In this document: piece by piece, positions 35,453 through 47,914 of the stretch
Numbering within the stretch: the stretch's first letter is position 1
Layout: every line of letters begins with the position of its first letter
Assembly (NCBI RefSeq): GCF_030272615.1
Contig: NC_081411.1
Coordinates: 40,599,140 to 40,663,139 of the forward strand
DNA: 64,000 nt
Direction: 5' to 3'
DNA from: Cryptomeria japonica
Lineage: Eukaryota; Streptophyta; Pinopsida; Cupressales; Cupressaceae
Translations under genes and position numbers: made by a program
Notes under the pieces: model-generated
Told to the model about the DNA's origin: nothing
The model's database searches: none
The model's input: only the letters and a program-made list of their open reading frames with translations

Positions 35453-38400
35453 CTGTGGAATCAATAGGAATCAGTAAAATCAAATTCTCAAAATGATCCT
35501 ACAAACAAATGAAGGATATCGTGATCAATATCTAATATACCATCAAATTCAAGGCAATTGTTTTGGTTGATCATTTATTAACATAAATTTAAATTACACA
35601 AAAGCTACTCACTCCAGTTTTGAAGCCTGCAAATTTAAAGAAATGAAAAAAGCGATTTACCACACAAAAGTAGAGTGCAAATAAGCCATTGTAGCATTAC
35701 TTAATATTACTGAATTAATATTATTAGATCATCATTAAAGTTGTTTTTTATTATTTCTGAATTTGATTGTATTATTATTTTATATCAACATTTCAAATCA
35801 CACTTGATAATCTACCTAGACTATTAGATCGAATAAACTCCAATCATTCCAAAAAAAAAGATAAAACAGCATTAAATCAGATAAACTCCAAGCACAAACA
35901 ATGTATTTAAAGTAGAAAAACATCCTTTAGCAAGCTTTGAAATTAAGGTTTTCATACTTTCTTATAAAATGTAAGCGATTCTGCGAAGTTTTCATTCACT
36001 TTATGCTTTGCTTCTGATAGACATGAAATCATATCAATTAAAGGATGTTTGCATCGTATATTCTTAGACCATGTCGGTCAGATACGTTCCTCTAGTTATC
36101 TAACATAAGTGATCTTTCTGTGAAGAAAAAGAATATTGACAAGCGGCTCTTCACAGCCTTGAGGATTTCTATTGTTAGAAACTTGGTACAATTATATTCC
36201 CCTTTTCAAAGAATATATCCATACGGAGAAAGACATTCACATTATGAGCCGTCCTGTAACTGTTAGGAGCAAATTTATATTGTTTATAGAGTATCCTTTT
36301 AACTTCTGATCTACAATTTGATGTTCTATTTTGGGGAAATGGTTATCCAGTTTTCAGATATCGATGGTTGGATGTTACATAACTGAAGTTTTAACTTTTC
36401 ATCGATGAGGACTGTTGTTAAATTCATTTGAGATCATGAAACGATTCTATAACATTGATGACTGGATGTTATATAACTGAAATTTTAACTTCTCATCGAT
36501 GAGGACTGTTGTTAAATTTGTTTGAGGCAATGATACAATGAATAGGCTGTAAACAATCCTCATCGATAAGAAGTCAAAACTTCACTATAGCATCCAGTCA
36601 TTGATGCCATGGTGCATCTTAATGACTTGATAATCATTTCCCTATCTTGGTCCCTTTTGTTTTTTAATAACAAAATCTATGTTGCCATTAATACATTATT
36701 TTCAACATTTACAACATAATTATAGAAACTATTGTTAAATTTCTCATAGACTAGTTAGGAGTCAATTCTAGGACCATCCAATTGTTGTTGGGTTGCTCTA
36801 CCACTGAGCTACTAGCCTCCTTGTGTGACAAGTAATATATTATTTTTTAATGTTACAATAACAATTATAGAGACTATTATTAATTTTCTCATGGACTAGT
36901 TAGGAGTCAAACCTAGGACCCCCAATGTTGTTGGGTTGGTCTACCACTGAACTACCAATCTTCTTAGTGACCAGTTCATCTTTGATTTGGATGTAGCTCA
37001 TTTTCTGCCACTTCTCCTTAAGCCACATTGTAGGTGCTTGGGGATCCTAACTTGGCCTACTTGTGCTCATTTGAATTTTGTTACCATGTTAAACTTTTCG
37101 TGGACCAGCTAAGAATCAAACCTTAGAGCCATTCGCTATTGAGATGCTCTACCATTAAGCTACTATTCGTCTTGGTGACCAGTCCATTTTTTATTTAGAT
37201 GTGATTTATTTTACAGTACCCTCCTTGAATCATTCTACAAGTTCTTGGGGAATTTAGTTTAGTGTGACACTATTCATCTGGACTTTAATACCATGTTACT
37301 AGAAATCAAATCTATGGCTCCCATATACTACGTAGATGCTCTACCTTTAAATTACCAGCACTCCTAATAACCGGTCCACCATTGATTTAGTTGCAGTTAG
37401 AATCGTCACTCCTATCAATTGGGCAAGAGATTAGGTTTCCAGACATTTTTGTTGAGTTATTGTAGGACCAAGTCGAGTATTGTCTTCAACATGAATTCAG
37501 TATCATGTTATGATATTCGTATTTAAATTAAATATTGCTGATCGATTTAATTTGCAACATAGTTGCAGGAAGTGGTGGATAACTTTTTCTACTGGTTTCT
37601 TAAACAATTTTACAAAACTCAACAAACAGAACATAAAAGCTGTTAAAGTAAAACTTCAAACATTCAAAAACAAGTGAACAGAGAATGTTATGGAATATTA
37701 CCGTGCAGACGATCAAATAGGCTTCCATTAGGCATATAGTCGTAAACTACGAGCTTATCCTCCTTGGCAAAATAGTAGGCTGAAATGGGGACCAGATTAC
37801 TGTGTTGCAGTTTACTAAGGAGCTTCATCTGCTGATCAAAATCCTTCTTTGTCAAAACATTTAGATCTTTAAGCCTTTTCACAACTAAAGATTCACCAGT
37901 TTCAAGCACTGCCTTGTATGTGCTCCCAAAGTTTCCTCTCCCAAGTAGCTCTGCAGATGCCCTGAGCAGATCATCGATGTCGAAACCAGGGGGATCTAAC
38001 CTAGATGTGAATACCATCTTTTCCTTATTCTTTGGCTCTACTTCATTCCCCGAAGAGCTAGACTGGAATGTTTCTGTTATCTCCACATTCTTCTGCATTT
38101 GTGGGGAACCTTTTGAAGCTGCTTTCTTTGCCTTCGTCATTCGATAACAGCAGTAAAAGAAAAGTGCTAAAAGTACTACACATACAAAGGCTGACACCAC
38201 AATTACAGTAATAAGGATGTCTCTGGTTTTGTGTCCTGGATTTCTCCCCTGCACCCCATTAGCAGTACCTGGAGATGGAGGAGATGGAGAAGGCGATGGA
38301 GCAGGTGCAGGTTCAATAGGACATAACTTATTCAGAGGTTTCCCACACAAGCCAGGGTTGCCCAAGAAAGAGCTTCCATTGAAAGATTGCATAATTGGAG

Positions 38401-39043
38401 TATTTGGTATTGGCCCTTTCAGATTGTTGTTCGACACGTTGAAGACTTGTAGCTTTGATTGATTGAAAGCGGGGATTGTGCCAGAGAGACTGTTATTCTG
38501 GACTTCAAATATCTCCAACGAACTGCAATTCAATATAGATAAAGGAATCGAGCCATTCAGACTGTTATAGTGCAGTTTTAACTGCCTCCATGATGCAGAA
38601 AAGTGCTCTGGCATGGGACCTGTGAGTTTATTATGTGAAAAATCAATGAATTGCAGCTTTAAGAGGGTTGATAGACTAGGAAGGAATCCAGTGAATCTAT
38701 TTTCCCTAAAAACAATGTCTTTTAATTCTGTAAGATTTAGCAGTGCATTCTCTTTAATGGATCCTTGAAGCCCCATCTCTTCTAACCGAATCCCTGTAAC
38801 CCGTCCGTCAAAACATGTAATCCCTATCCACTGGCTTACGTTATAATAACACTGTGGCCCGGACCAATTCTTCTGCAATACACTATTATTGAAAAGACCA
38901 TCTTTCAAATTTAACAGTGCAGTCCTCTCAGTTGGATTGTAACGTTCTGCGCCATTGGAATAGTAACACATGCAGAGGAATATGACCAACCACAAACAAA
39001 ATTTCAAACTCAAGCAATTCATTAATCCACATTCACGGCCCAT
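34788..39043 (-). CDS. LRR receptor-like kinase, subfamily III (atypical kinase), two exons
   Basis: Exons are 39043-37702 and 35452-34788, joined by GT-AG (donor GTAATA, acceptor TTCCACAG, phase 1) to a 668-residue protein, the normal length for this subfamily. Residues: signal peptide 1-32; CysX11Cys pair at 65 and 77; about five or six leucine-rich repeats 83-215; Cys pair 233/241; Pro/Ser linker 242-258; membrane span about 276-300; kinase domain from about 365. The glycine loop GRGNFG (368-373) and Lys389 are kept. The HRD motif reads HGN (487-489), DFG reads DYG (507-509), and the helix-C Glu position appears to be Lys407. It should sit in the plasma membrane and signal as a pseudokinase or weak kinase. 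The kinase-domain intron is usual in this family. The ligand cannot be told from sequence. Confidence 0.93.
36334..36643. mobile_element. MITE-like inverted-repeat element in the intron
   Basis: The ends GGGAAATGGTTATCCAG and CTTGATAATCATTTCCC are inverted repeats with two mismatches in 17. Inside, a unit of about 100 bases (GGATGTTA...TAACTGAA...TCATCGATGAGGACTGTTG) occurs twice in tandem and once inverted (about 36555-36600). There is no ORF. The size and structure fit a miniature inverted-repeat element; target duplications were not resolved. Confidence 0.65.
36745..37385 (-). repeat. tandem cluster of four tRNA-derived repeats in the intron
   Basis: The copies start near 36745, 36888, 37090 and 37290. 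Each reads on the minus strand as an A-box-like TAGCTCAGTGGTAGAGCA variant followed by a degraded B-box-like AGGTTTGACTCC variant. Spacing is 140-205 bases. They are the same family as 30731-31040. Copies 1 and 2 are joined by a direct duplication including TTCTCATRGACTAGTTAGGAG. Confidence 0.65.
37702..39043 (-). CDS. receptor-like kinase exon 1
   Basis: It encodes residues 1-447 and the first base of codon 448: signal peptide, ectodomain, membrane span and kinase N-lobe. The start ATG at 39043 is the first in frame and gives a clear signal peptide (a hydrophobic run with CLWLVIFLCM). No frameshift or stop is present. Confidence 0.93.
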
Positions 39044-39277
39044 TTATGGTACAGAATTAAAATATCAAGTTCTATAATCTCTGTCAACACCATATATGCC
39101 CTGCAGATTACTCCTGCTACCCCAATTAAAGAAATCCCTTCTTGCCCACTGCCCAGAGTTGAGACTCTTGAACTTTTACAATTAGCAGGGTTGAGTAATC
39201 CAACTGGTGTGCATGCGCAGTTGGGAATTTTATTTCTTATTATGCATAGCTTCTGGTAAAAATTGTATGAATTTATT

Positions 39278-39286
39278 TTTTATATA
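39278..39286 (-). promoter_or_regulatory. candidate TATA box of the receptor-like kinase gene
   Basis: TATATAAAA on the minus strand lies 235 bases upstream of the ATG, a reasonable distance for a promoter with a 5' UTR of about 200 bases. It is the best AT-rich match close to the gene, but it sits in AT-rich DNA, so support is modest. Confidence 0.35.
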
Positions 39287-39299
39287 TTTAGAATCAAAT

Positions 39300-42200
39300 T
39301 CTATGATCTTCCATAGAAAAAAAAAGAGAGAAAGAATTGAATGACCTTCACAGAGAAGGAACTTTACCCGCCAATGAATGTAGACCTATAACACCTTGCT
39401 GAAGAATTTCCCTTTACCGACCTTCTAACTAGGCCATTCTAATAATAAGCATAGGTTAGAATTGAAGCCCTTAATCACAGTTATATAGACACTAACCAAT
39501 ATACCCACAAGCAAACTTAGCCAAAATCCAAAGCAATTTCCCTCAATATTCAGACACAACATACCGTATAAATTCTATTGAGAGGAGCCTGCACCAAAAT
39601 CCTGTTTCTGATTGGTCAGACTTCATGTCCATATCAATAGGGCACTGCAAAAAGAACTATGGATGATGAAATGATCTTTCACCATTCGGTTGGAAGCTTC
39701 TAAAACAGAGCATGGGGAAACTTCCTATCAAATCTAAGAGGGCATCTGCTAGTGCTCTATCAAAGGCAAAATGTACTTGTAGGCAACCTAATTTTTAACA
39801 TTAGAATAAGGTCAGCCGACAGACACAGGAAAAGGAAAAGAAGTTGACATTAAGAACTTCGATTGTTTTCTTGAATATGTCATGAATAGACCAAACCCTA
39901 AGAAAAGTTCTTTTGGCTCCCCAAAATTTGGTATAACTTCTACCTCAAGCATTCAATGATTTCTTTCCCCTGCAGAAACGAGAATTTATAGTGCCTTTTA
40001 TTGAGTCCCAAGCATCACTACTACAGTGTTTTGGATTACCGTCATCAATTTGGTGAAGGAATAAAAAATTCTCTACTTTTTTCTAAATGGTTACAAGAAA
40101 GCAGAAAGTAATAAGAATTGTTCTATAATCTATGCAAGCTTAGATCATCAATTGTATAATGACATCAAAAAGGCCGGAGAATCCAATGACCAGCCTACAA
40201 CCAGTAAGTTTGATGACCATCTAACCAGACCTTGCTTTCACCAACAACCTGCATTTCCTCCAAAGATTTCATAACTTACAATGTGACAACTAATTTCTCT
40301 GTGCTGTCAGAGTTTATGTATATCAGACTGGACAACGAAATTGTTATCTCCAATGTCTGAAATGGGTGATTTCAATCAAAAACATCTAGTTTGATGGATA
40401 AGTTTGAAAGCTTATAATGCTATCAGTCCATTTAATATAGAGCTGGCATTAAGCCCTCTAAAACTCTCACAGATTCGTCCAATTATTTTTTGTGTGGTAT
40501 ATTATTCATATGATGCTGAAAGCAAATATAATATTGCAAACAACTTCCCTAAAATATCAAGTAATTGGAGGGAGTTGACTAATGGATTCTTGGACAACAT
40601 TACATAGACGAAGTTTGTGGGCCCCTAAATTTTATTTTTCATGGGATGTTGATTTGTAGACATATTTAAAATTAAAAAAAAAAAAAAATTTATGTGATTT
40701 GTAGACATATTTAAAATTAAAATTTTTTTTTTTTTTATGTGATTTGTATAATATTTTTTTATGCATTGATATTAAAATATGATATTATTGATGTTTGAAA
40801 ATTTTGAAATTATTAATTAATTAATCATTCAAAAGTGTGTTGATAACATAATAGTTTTAATTGTTTTAAAAAGTCGTGTATATTGTATTAAAAGCTCTTA
40901 ACTTGTTTTAAAAGAAAATTAAAGGTCTTAATGATTGTCATTATTGATCCAAGTAAAGTTCTTAAAAAAATTCTGAAATTATCAAACAATTTAGTTATTT
41001 AAAAGCACTTTGAAAATAAAACAATAGCTTTGATTACTTAAGTGTGAAAAGCCATGCCTCTGTGTTAAAAGCCCTCACTCGTTTTAAGAGAAAATTAAAG
41101 TTTTTAATGGGTGTCCTTAAGAATATATAGAAAGGTCCTTAGAAGCTCAAAAAGAAAGATCCTACTACAATGTCTTTTAATTGTTCATAACTTGTAGAAT
41201 AGAAATTTATCACATATTTTTTTAATTTAGGAGAAAATTTTATCAATATTAAATTTATTTTTTTACATTTAGAATTATATTATTATTAATTATGTCTTTT
41301 GCTTTTATGTTTTATTTTTTATTGATTTTTTTTTAATATTTATTTGTAATTAGTAAGGTTTTTTTCATTTGATTCGTAAGTTGCTATTTCTTCATCTATG
41401 GCCTTTTTTTAAAACTTGTTTTTCTTAAATTTTGTTACTAATAAAATATGACTCACCCAATAGGTAATAATAAATTCTTCAATAGTAGGATAGGTTGTGC
41501 AATGTATGGGAATAAGATCCTAGCTTAGGAATGTAAACTAAAATCTTAAATCTCCATGGCATATCATTGGAATCACAAATAGGATCAATTATAGTCCTAA
41601 TAGGAGAGTTGAACACTTGTAGTTTATGATTTCTTTGTTACAGTGGATTTCAAATTGTGAAGTGTGTGTGAATGATAAATGATAGGAAAATGATGACTTT
41701 CGGCATAAACAGTAAATTACATAATAGAAAACTATGATAGTAAGCAAGATTTGGAAATAAGATACAAAGAGGCACTTGTAGCTACAACTAGAGCCAAAAG
41801 TCTCGGACACAAGCACCAGACATCATAGTAATGAGGGTGGCCAAATTGATAGAAAGTTTTAGAAGTGCAATCAAGAAGTCCTATGGGCCTATCTCCCAAA
41901 AATCCAATTGAAAAGTACCATACACAGGTGTTGGATGCCCTAGTTCTAGTGTTTCTACTTGTTTGAAATCTGAAACTATCTATTTCAGTCTTCTTTGGAC
42001 TCTTGTAGCCTCTTCTATTGTCAAATCTGAACTTACACAAATGAAAGCAAGGGAAAATGGTTGTGTTGTATAAGAGCTTGCCTAAGTCAAACCCTATGTT
42101 GGTATTCCCACCTCAACAATAATTATGATTAATGTAAAAGAGAGATTATCCTCAGAGAGGTCAATATTTATATTATTTGTGGTTATAAGATATAATCTTT

Positions 42201-42639
42201 CAACATATTTATTCATATGTATTTTGAATTCATATTGTATTGTAGACAAAAAAATGAAGTTAACACAACAACATAATAAAATCTCACTCAAAATATTCTG
42301 AACTTTTCAATTAACTATTAAACCCTCTAAACACATGAGACATTATTCTTCAATAGAATTCAAATGGAATTTCTTGGGTTCAAATTATCATGTCTGTTTT
42401 AAGCAAATTTCTGAGAGCTAATCTATAATGGGTGCTTCTAATATCTCGTATTTCATGATATTCTAATTTGTAGCCTTGAGTCTCTTAGCCAATAATACTA
42501 TTCCTTTTCTTAAGAAAATCAATTTGTGCACGTCTTGCTTATTGAGTTTAATGCATTAACAATGATGGATTCTTCACTATCATTATGGTTTCGATGCTCC
42601 CCTTTCCTATCTTTGGTTGATAACCAAAACTGAAATTGA
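39300..42639. other. AT-rich flank and decayed repeat, no gene recognised
   Basis: No credible ORF was found. A 60-base unit with GATTTGTAGACATATTTAAA followed by a homopolymer is duplicated at 40655-40745. A minus-strand pseudo-ORF stretch near 41590-42040 was not recognised. Confidence 0.4.
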
Positions 42640-45229
42640 GATCTTATTGAGGTTCTGTTGTGACCTTTTCACACATCGCCCCATTGCTAACGGGGACCCC
42701 CTCTTTCACTGCTTTCCGCATGTTTAGGTTAGGGTTTTGGCAGCTTAGTGGGCAATTTTGTGTTTCTCGTGCCCGAGTCTCAGAGTTTTGGTCATGCCTA
42801 GTGTCATTTAGGGTTTTTGAAGTTATAGGATCAAGTGCGTGAAAATTGAGTTTTTTTTTAATGATTCTAGTTTTGTCTAAGTGTAGACCTTTCAAGCGGT
42901 AACATGCTTTTGAATGTGCACATCGGTGATTTTAAGTGCTAAGGTGTTTTTAGACCTTTTGGAGTTGATTTCTCACTCCTAGAAAGTTATTCAAATTGAT
43001 TTCGCACTTTACCCGATAGATTTCCTTGTGTTACGCTCCATTTTTTTATGAATTTGCCCATGTCCAGTTGAGTTTTATTAAGTTTTGAAGTTTCCTAGTG
43101 GTTTTGAGTGGAAAAATCATCATTTTCCAGATGAAAATCCATATTCTAAGGGTCAAAAGGTCAAAATTTCATCCTAGAGGTGCTTTTCCCCTCATAATCC
43201 TGACTACCCATGGTTTTCCGCACTCAAAATCCAAATTGGACAGGATTTCCCTTGAAATCCATACTTGCCTCATTTTTCCACCACTGTGAATCCATACTAG
43301 GATCAATTTTCCCCTGGATGCATTAAATTTTGACTAAGTGTTAGGATTTATCCTGACTACCCACATTTTTGCACCAGGGAGTATGGATAGGATTGTGGAT
43401 GACATTTGTCTTGATTACACACCTGGGTCGATTTTCCACCAAGTTTTTTGTGACAAGTTTTGAGGATTTTTGTGTAGACACTCATTCCAGACTTAAGTCG
43501 ATTTTCCACTGAGAGAGATTTCCAATGTTTTGAGTCTGTATTTTCATCCAAAGTGGGGTCATTTTTTCACCAGAGGGGTATTTTTGCGTGAATGACATAA
43601 TTTTGAGTGGAATTTTCATCCCAAACCAAACTGATTTTCCCCTAGACCCCATTTTGTGCACATTTGATGATTTTCAATGGGATTTTTTATCTCTACTGGG
43701 ATCAATTTTCCCGTAAGGGGATGTTTTGATGATTTTAAGTGATTTTTGTTAGGATTTTTTAATCCTTAGATCGATTTTCCCCAATTGACCATTTTTGGAT
43801 TTAAATTGAAATATTTTAATAAAGTGAGACCCATTTAATTGTTTCTTTTAATGAAAGGAAATGATCGTTTAAAAAATTATTAAAAAAAAAAATTAATGAT
43901 TTGCAATGAGCATTTAATGTTTTCAACCTTCTAGAAGCAAATCGGTTTCTACCAAGCAAGTATAAGAACAAGTGTTTTATCCCACATTGCTTGTGTGGTG
44001 AGATTTGATGATGAAAGTGAGTTCAAATGGAGAGAGATCCAGCTTTATTTTATCATTGAGTTTGCCAATTATATCTATACTTGGGCGATTTTCTCTCTAG
44101 TTGGCGATTTTGGAGGAAGTGATCAAGTGAAGTGATTGATTGAAGACTATTCTTGCTGTCAATTTTTTCCTCATTGCCATTTATTTTTGTCTAGCTTGGC
44201 AACTTTTGGTGGCTGCCATTGATAACTTTGTGCCACTATTTTTGGAGAGGTATCGCCATTTTTTGTGAGATAGCGATTTTGCTAAGGAGGGCATTTTTTG
44301 TGTTTGGGGTTTCTACCTCCAACTTAGGCGATTTTCCTTGATGCCACCATCCTTGCTTGATGTTCTCAAACTTGATTTGGTAGATTGGAGTGTAATTTGA
44401 AGACATTTTTAGACTTGTGTGTTTGGCGTCATAGTTGGAGAAATATCAATTTTGGTTTTGCAAGGGTTTGGTGCCATATTTTGGTGGATTCCCTTCATGT
44501 TTGGTGGCTACCATTATTCCTACTTGCTATGATCATTGCATATCTGAATCTTGACACCATTGTTACAGCTGATACGACCTCCATTATTGGTTGATCATCA
44601 ATTTTCAGACTTATACTTTATTGCCCAGTCCACCACAACTTCAATGATTTGCACTTGGAGGCATTTTGGGGATCATTTTCAGTCAATCCTCAGACCATTT
44701 GAGAGTTGTCACAGGTCTGCAACTTCGTTTTGGCTACTTGTCCTCAGAAAACTTAACTTTTACCAGCCATACCTAAGTTCTCGAGTTTGATTGCTTTCGC
44801 CATCAAGACTATTTTTTATCCAATTTGTGCATATTTTGAATTATTACAACATGTTTTGAGAGGTTAATTTGTATAGTTGCAGGTTGTCTTTAGATTTGTT
44901 GGCAGCCATTGTTGATTTTGAAAGGTGTCCTTGGACATAATTTTGTGTGAAAGCACAACCTTTCACATCTTCCTTAGTCATTATTGATCCGGTATACTCC
45001 TTTGCACTTTAAATTACACAAAATTTTAAGTATAGGGAGGTGTTGATTTCATGAGGGTTTCATACCCTAACCTTGTCACATTTTGTATTTAAATTGTTAG
45101 AATCTATCTAGAGTGTGGATTATTTTCCTGATTTTCATACCCTAATTAGCCTAAATCATTAAGAAGTTGGGAATTTTATTAAGAATAGTTATATTTTCCT
45201 AAGTTCTAACTTCAAGCTTCGTACAGGTG
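42640..45229 (+). other. non-coding stretch before ORF-X copy 1, with spaced GATTTTCC motifs
   Basis: CGATTTTCCACC/CCCC and related words recur every 60-120 bases between about 43110 and 43790, forming a degenerate tandem pattern. The unit GGCGATTTT recurs near 44080-44340. It probably represents LTR or untranslated DNA of the element carrying ORF-X. CTTCGTACAG just before the ATG at 45230 resembles a splice acceptor. Confidence 0.4.
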
Positions 45230-47856
45230 CGATGTCAAAGTCTGGACTTAAGGAAATGAGAGAACAACAAAAGATACTTGAGACTAGATTCTATCCAGAA
45301 TCCAGGATGTCATCCAGATGGAAGGAGATAATGGACATGAACATGCATTTCCTGAACCTGGACCAGATGCGACAATGAATGTTCGGAGTTGGAAGCCAAA
45401 TTTATTCCCCAACGTATGTGAACATTATGAAGAGTGGTATTTTTCAAGTTGTTGGATTTCCACAGTCCATATAGTGCAGTGAGCTTATCTTGGAGTGTGT
45501 ACGATGTTATGATCCTCGCTCCGGAATGATCAAGACTCCTAAGGACGTTGGCATTGCCTACCTTGCAAAGGATGCGATTGTTGTAGTGTTTGGAATTCCA
45601 CGTGGAGCAGACATGAAGGATGTAACTAAAGATGAATATGAAGATGTATGTGTGTAAGACCATGGCTAATAAGGAGTGGATGATTGAGCCTCAGCCTCAT
45701 CATTCCAAGTTTCCCAAGACACTCATGTGCACAGATTTCAAAAAGGAATATAGTGATTTAGTATTCCTACTTAACCGAGAGATGGGGATGTCGCTGGGTA
45801 CAATATGCGATGGATGGATGTTATATTTTATCCAAGATTGTCTTAGAGGGATGTTGATAAATTGGTCTAGAATCATAAGTGACAATCTGGACTTTCAGTC
45901 AAGGAATGTAGAGCGGTCCAATTCATTCGCCATGACTTCCTACTTGGTATACCTACTTGCACAGTTTTCTACATACAAAGGATTGATATGCAGAGGTGAA
46001 GTCGGGAATGGGAAAGGACAATTCAAGAGTTATGAGTGTTATCCACAGCTGAACATGTATAGAATTGAAGATTATAAGAGAGTGAATGATGTAATCACAA
46101 TGTACATCACATGGATGTTGCAAGGCAAAATCCACAGGTGGTTGTCCAAGGAGGCAACAGAGCTAATAGAGAAATATGGATCATGGTATATATGGTTTCC
46201 CACTTTCACGTACCTTAGGATTCATGGGTTTCAATCTGAACCCTACAAATTTCCTAGGTATCCTTCTGATAGAATGATCTTGTTGGAAGTGGTGATAGAA
46301 CTTCTAGAGTTTTATTCCATTAAGAAAGAGAAGCATAGGACAGGCATGACATTGACTATTTCAGTTGGGAAGACGTTGGAGGTTTGCCAATCTGCCTTAC
46401 CCGCCAGCACTGCGAGTGAGGAGCTTGCATTCTATCAATTTGCAACCTTCAAGAAAACAGAAATATTTGATCCAGATAAGAAACTTTGAAGAATCAAGGG
46501 AGAGAAGTTCATCCACAAGGCAGACATAAATGATTATTGGGCCAACTTGATGGATGAGCAGGCAGTGAAGAGACGAATGTGGTCCAGGATGTCAGTGGAT
46601 TTCATGAGGAAGTGTGGACTTTTCCTCATTCCTGATCAGGTGTTAGATGACAGAGATCATATGCATCCATAGTATGAAAATAAAATGAAGAAGGCGATCT
46701 TATTGCCTAATTGGTCAAAGTCAAAGGAGATAGATTTGAAGATATTGATGAGAGAGGTCTTGAGTTTCTCCCATGCATGGGTGGATATTTAGATGAATAA
46801 GTTAGTTGATATGGGTGTTTCCTTCACTTATGAAAAGATGAAGCCAGAAGAATCTACTTCAAAGGATGATCAAAAGACTATCAGTGATGTTAGGATTCAA
46901 GTGGATGAGGAGAGTCAATCTCCCGAGAGAAAGAAGATCACACCAAGAAAAGTCAAGGCCAAAGGGAAGAAGATTGAGGAGGTCAAGAAGAAGAAAAAAA
47001 GATTATCATTCCTTTGCCTATCATTCCTTCACCCCCTCTCAGTGTCTCATCAATTAGGGAATTTGAAATGGCATAACAAAACAAGGAGACCCAGCAATGT
47101 TCCAACATAGTGATACTACCAGAGAATATTCAGGATTTACATGCCACAGTGCAATCTGCTCCACTAAACAAGAATGATGATAAATCGAGATCCCCTACCA
47201 TCCTTTTGGAGGTTAGTTTGGGAAATGAGGTATATGATTTCACCAGAAGCAATCCTGATGATGATGATGATGTTATCTCAACATTGAGAGGGCTTGATCA
47301 AGATATATGTCTCGATGAGGGTATGGAGATGTTCACTACTCCTGATTGGTTGATGAAGAGTATGTAAAAGAGTAATAAAATGATATTGGTACATCCTATT
47401 CATAGCATTGATGACTACATAGCTAGGAGAAATAAGGAGCCAGAACCTAAGAGAGCTAAGATCTTATCGCACATAGCTAGAGATGAGACAGGTATGTGGA
47501 TTGTGCAGGTGGTTGTTCCTATTAGAGGTGTGACAGCGGACATTGCTACTCCTATGGATTTTCAGATTACTTCAATTGCCCTTGGTCGTACTACAAGAGA
47601 GAAAGAATTTCAGGAGGTTGGTGATAACCTTAGGGCGATCAGTGCAAGAATGGATAGAGAAATTGAAGATAAAGAAAAGTACAGAGAAGAGAATATCAAA
47701 CTTAGAGAATGCATTACAGTGATAAGGCATGAGAATCCCACCCTTATTTCCCCTATTGCATTTGATCATGGACTACATTCACAATATGAGGCAGTGAGAG
47801 ATACACTCTCGAAGGTGGAGAAATGGATTGAAAGTGCAAGAAAATTAGGCAGATGA
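45230..47856 (+). pseudogene. ORF-X copy 1: long unrecognised ORF, decayed
   Basis: It starts at ATG 45230 (MSKSGLKEM) and ends at the stop at 47854, about 875 codons. It is broken by a frameshift or stop near 45376, a stop near 45468, a frameshift near 45640, stops at 46487, near 46670 and at 46790, and a frameshift in an A run near 46997. The long central open part (45632-46489, 285 codons) has NSFAMTSYLVYLLAQF and a block around KEATELIEKYGSWYIWFP. A Lys-rich segment (KKITPRKVKAKGKKIEEVKKKKK) precedes an acidic stretch (NPDDDDDV). The C-terminus (47600-47850) is heptad-like, probably coiled coil. No polymerase, protease or known enzyme motif was seen. A block with CYDPRSGMI resembles YDPMARCI in copy 2. 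It is probably a retroelement-encoded protein of unknown function. Confidence 0.55.
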
Positions 47857-47914
47857 TTTCCTTACTCAATTTGTCCAGACACATGATAGTGTGTGTGTGA
47901 AAAGTGGACTTGTA

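Larger units (their letters stand above)
35453..37701 (-). other. intron of the receptor-like kinase gene
   Basis: The 2249-base intron has GT-AG ends. It contains a MITE-like element (36334-36643) and a cluster of tRNA-derived repeats (36745-37385), which together account for more than a third of its length. Confidence 0.9.

Noticed and set aside
41589-42040. 75- and 102-codon minus-strand ORFs
   Set aside because: A neighbouring frame has equally plausible residues broken by stops; looks like decayed repeat, and no domain was recognised.
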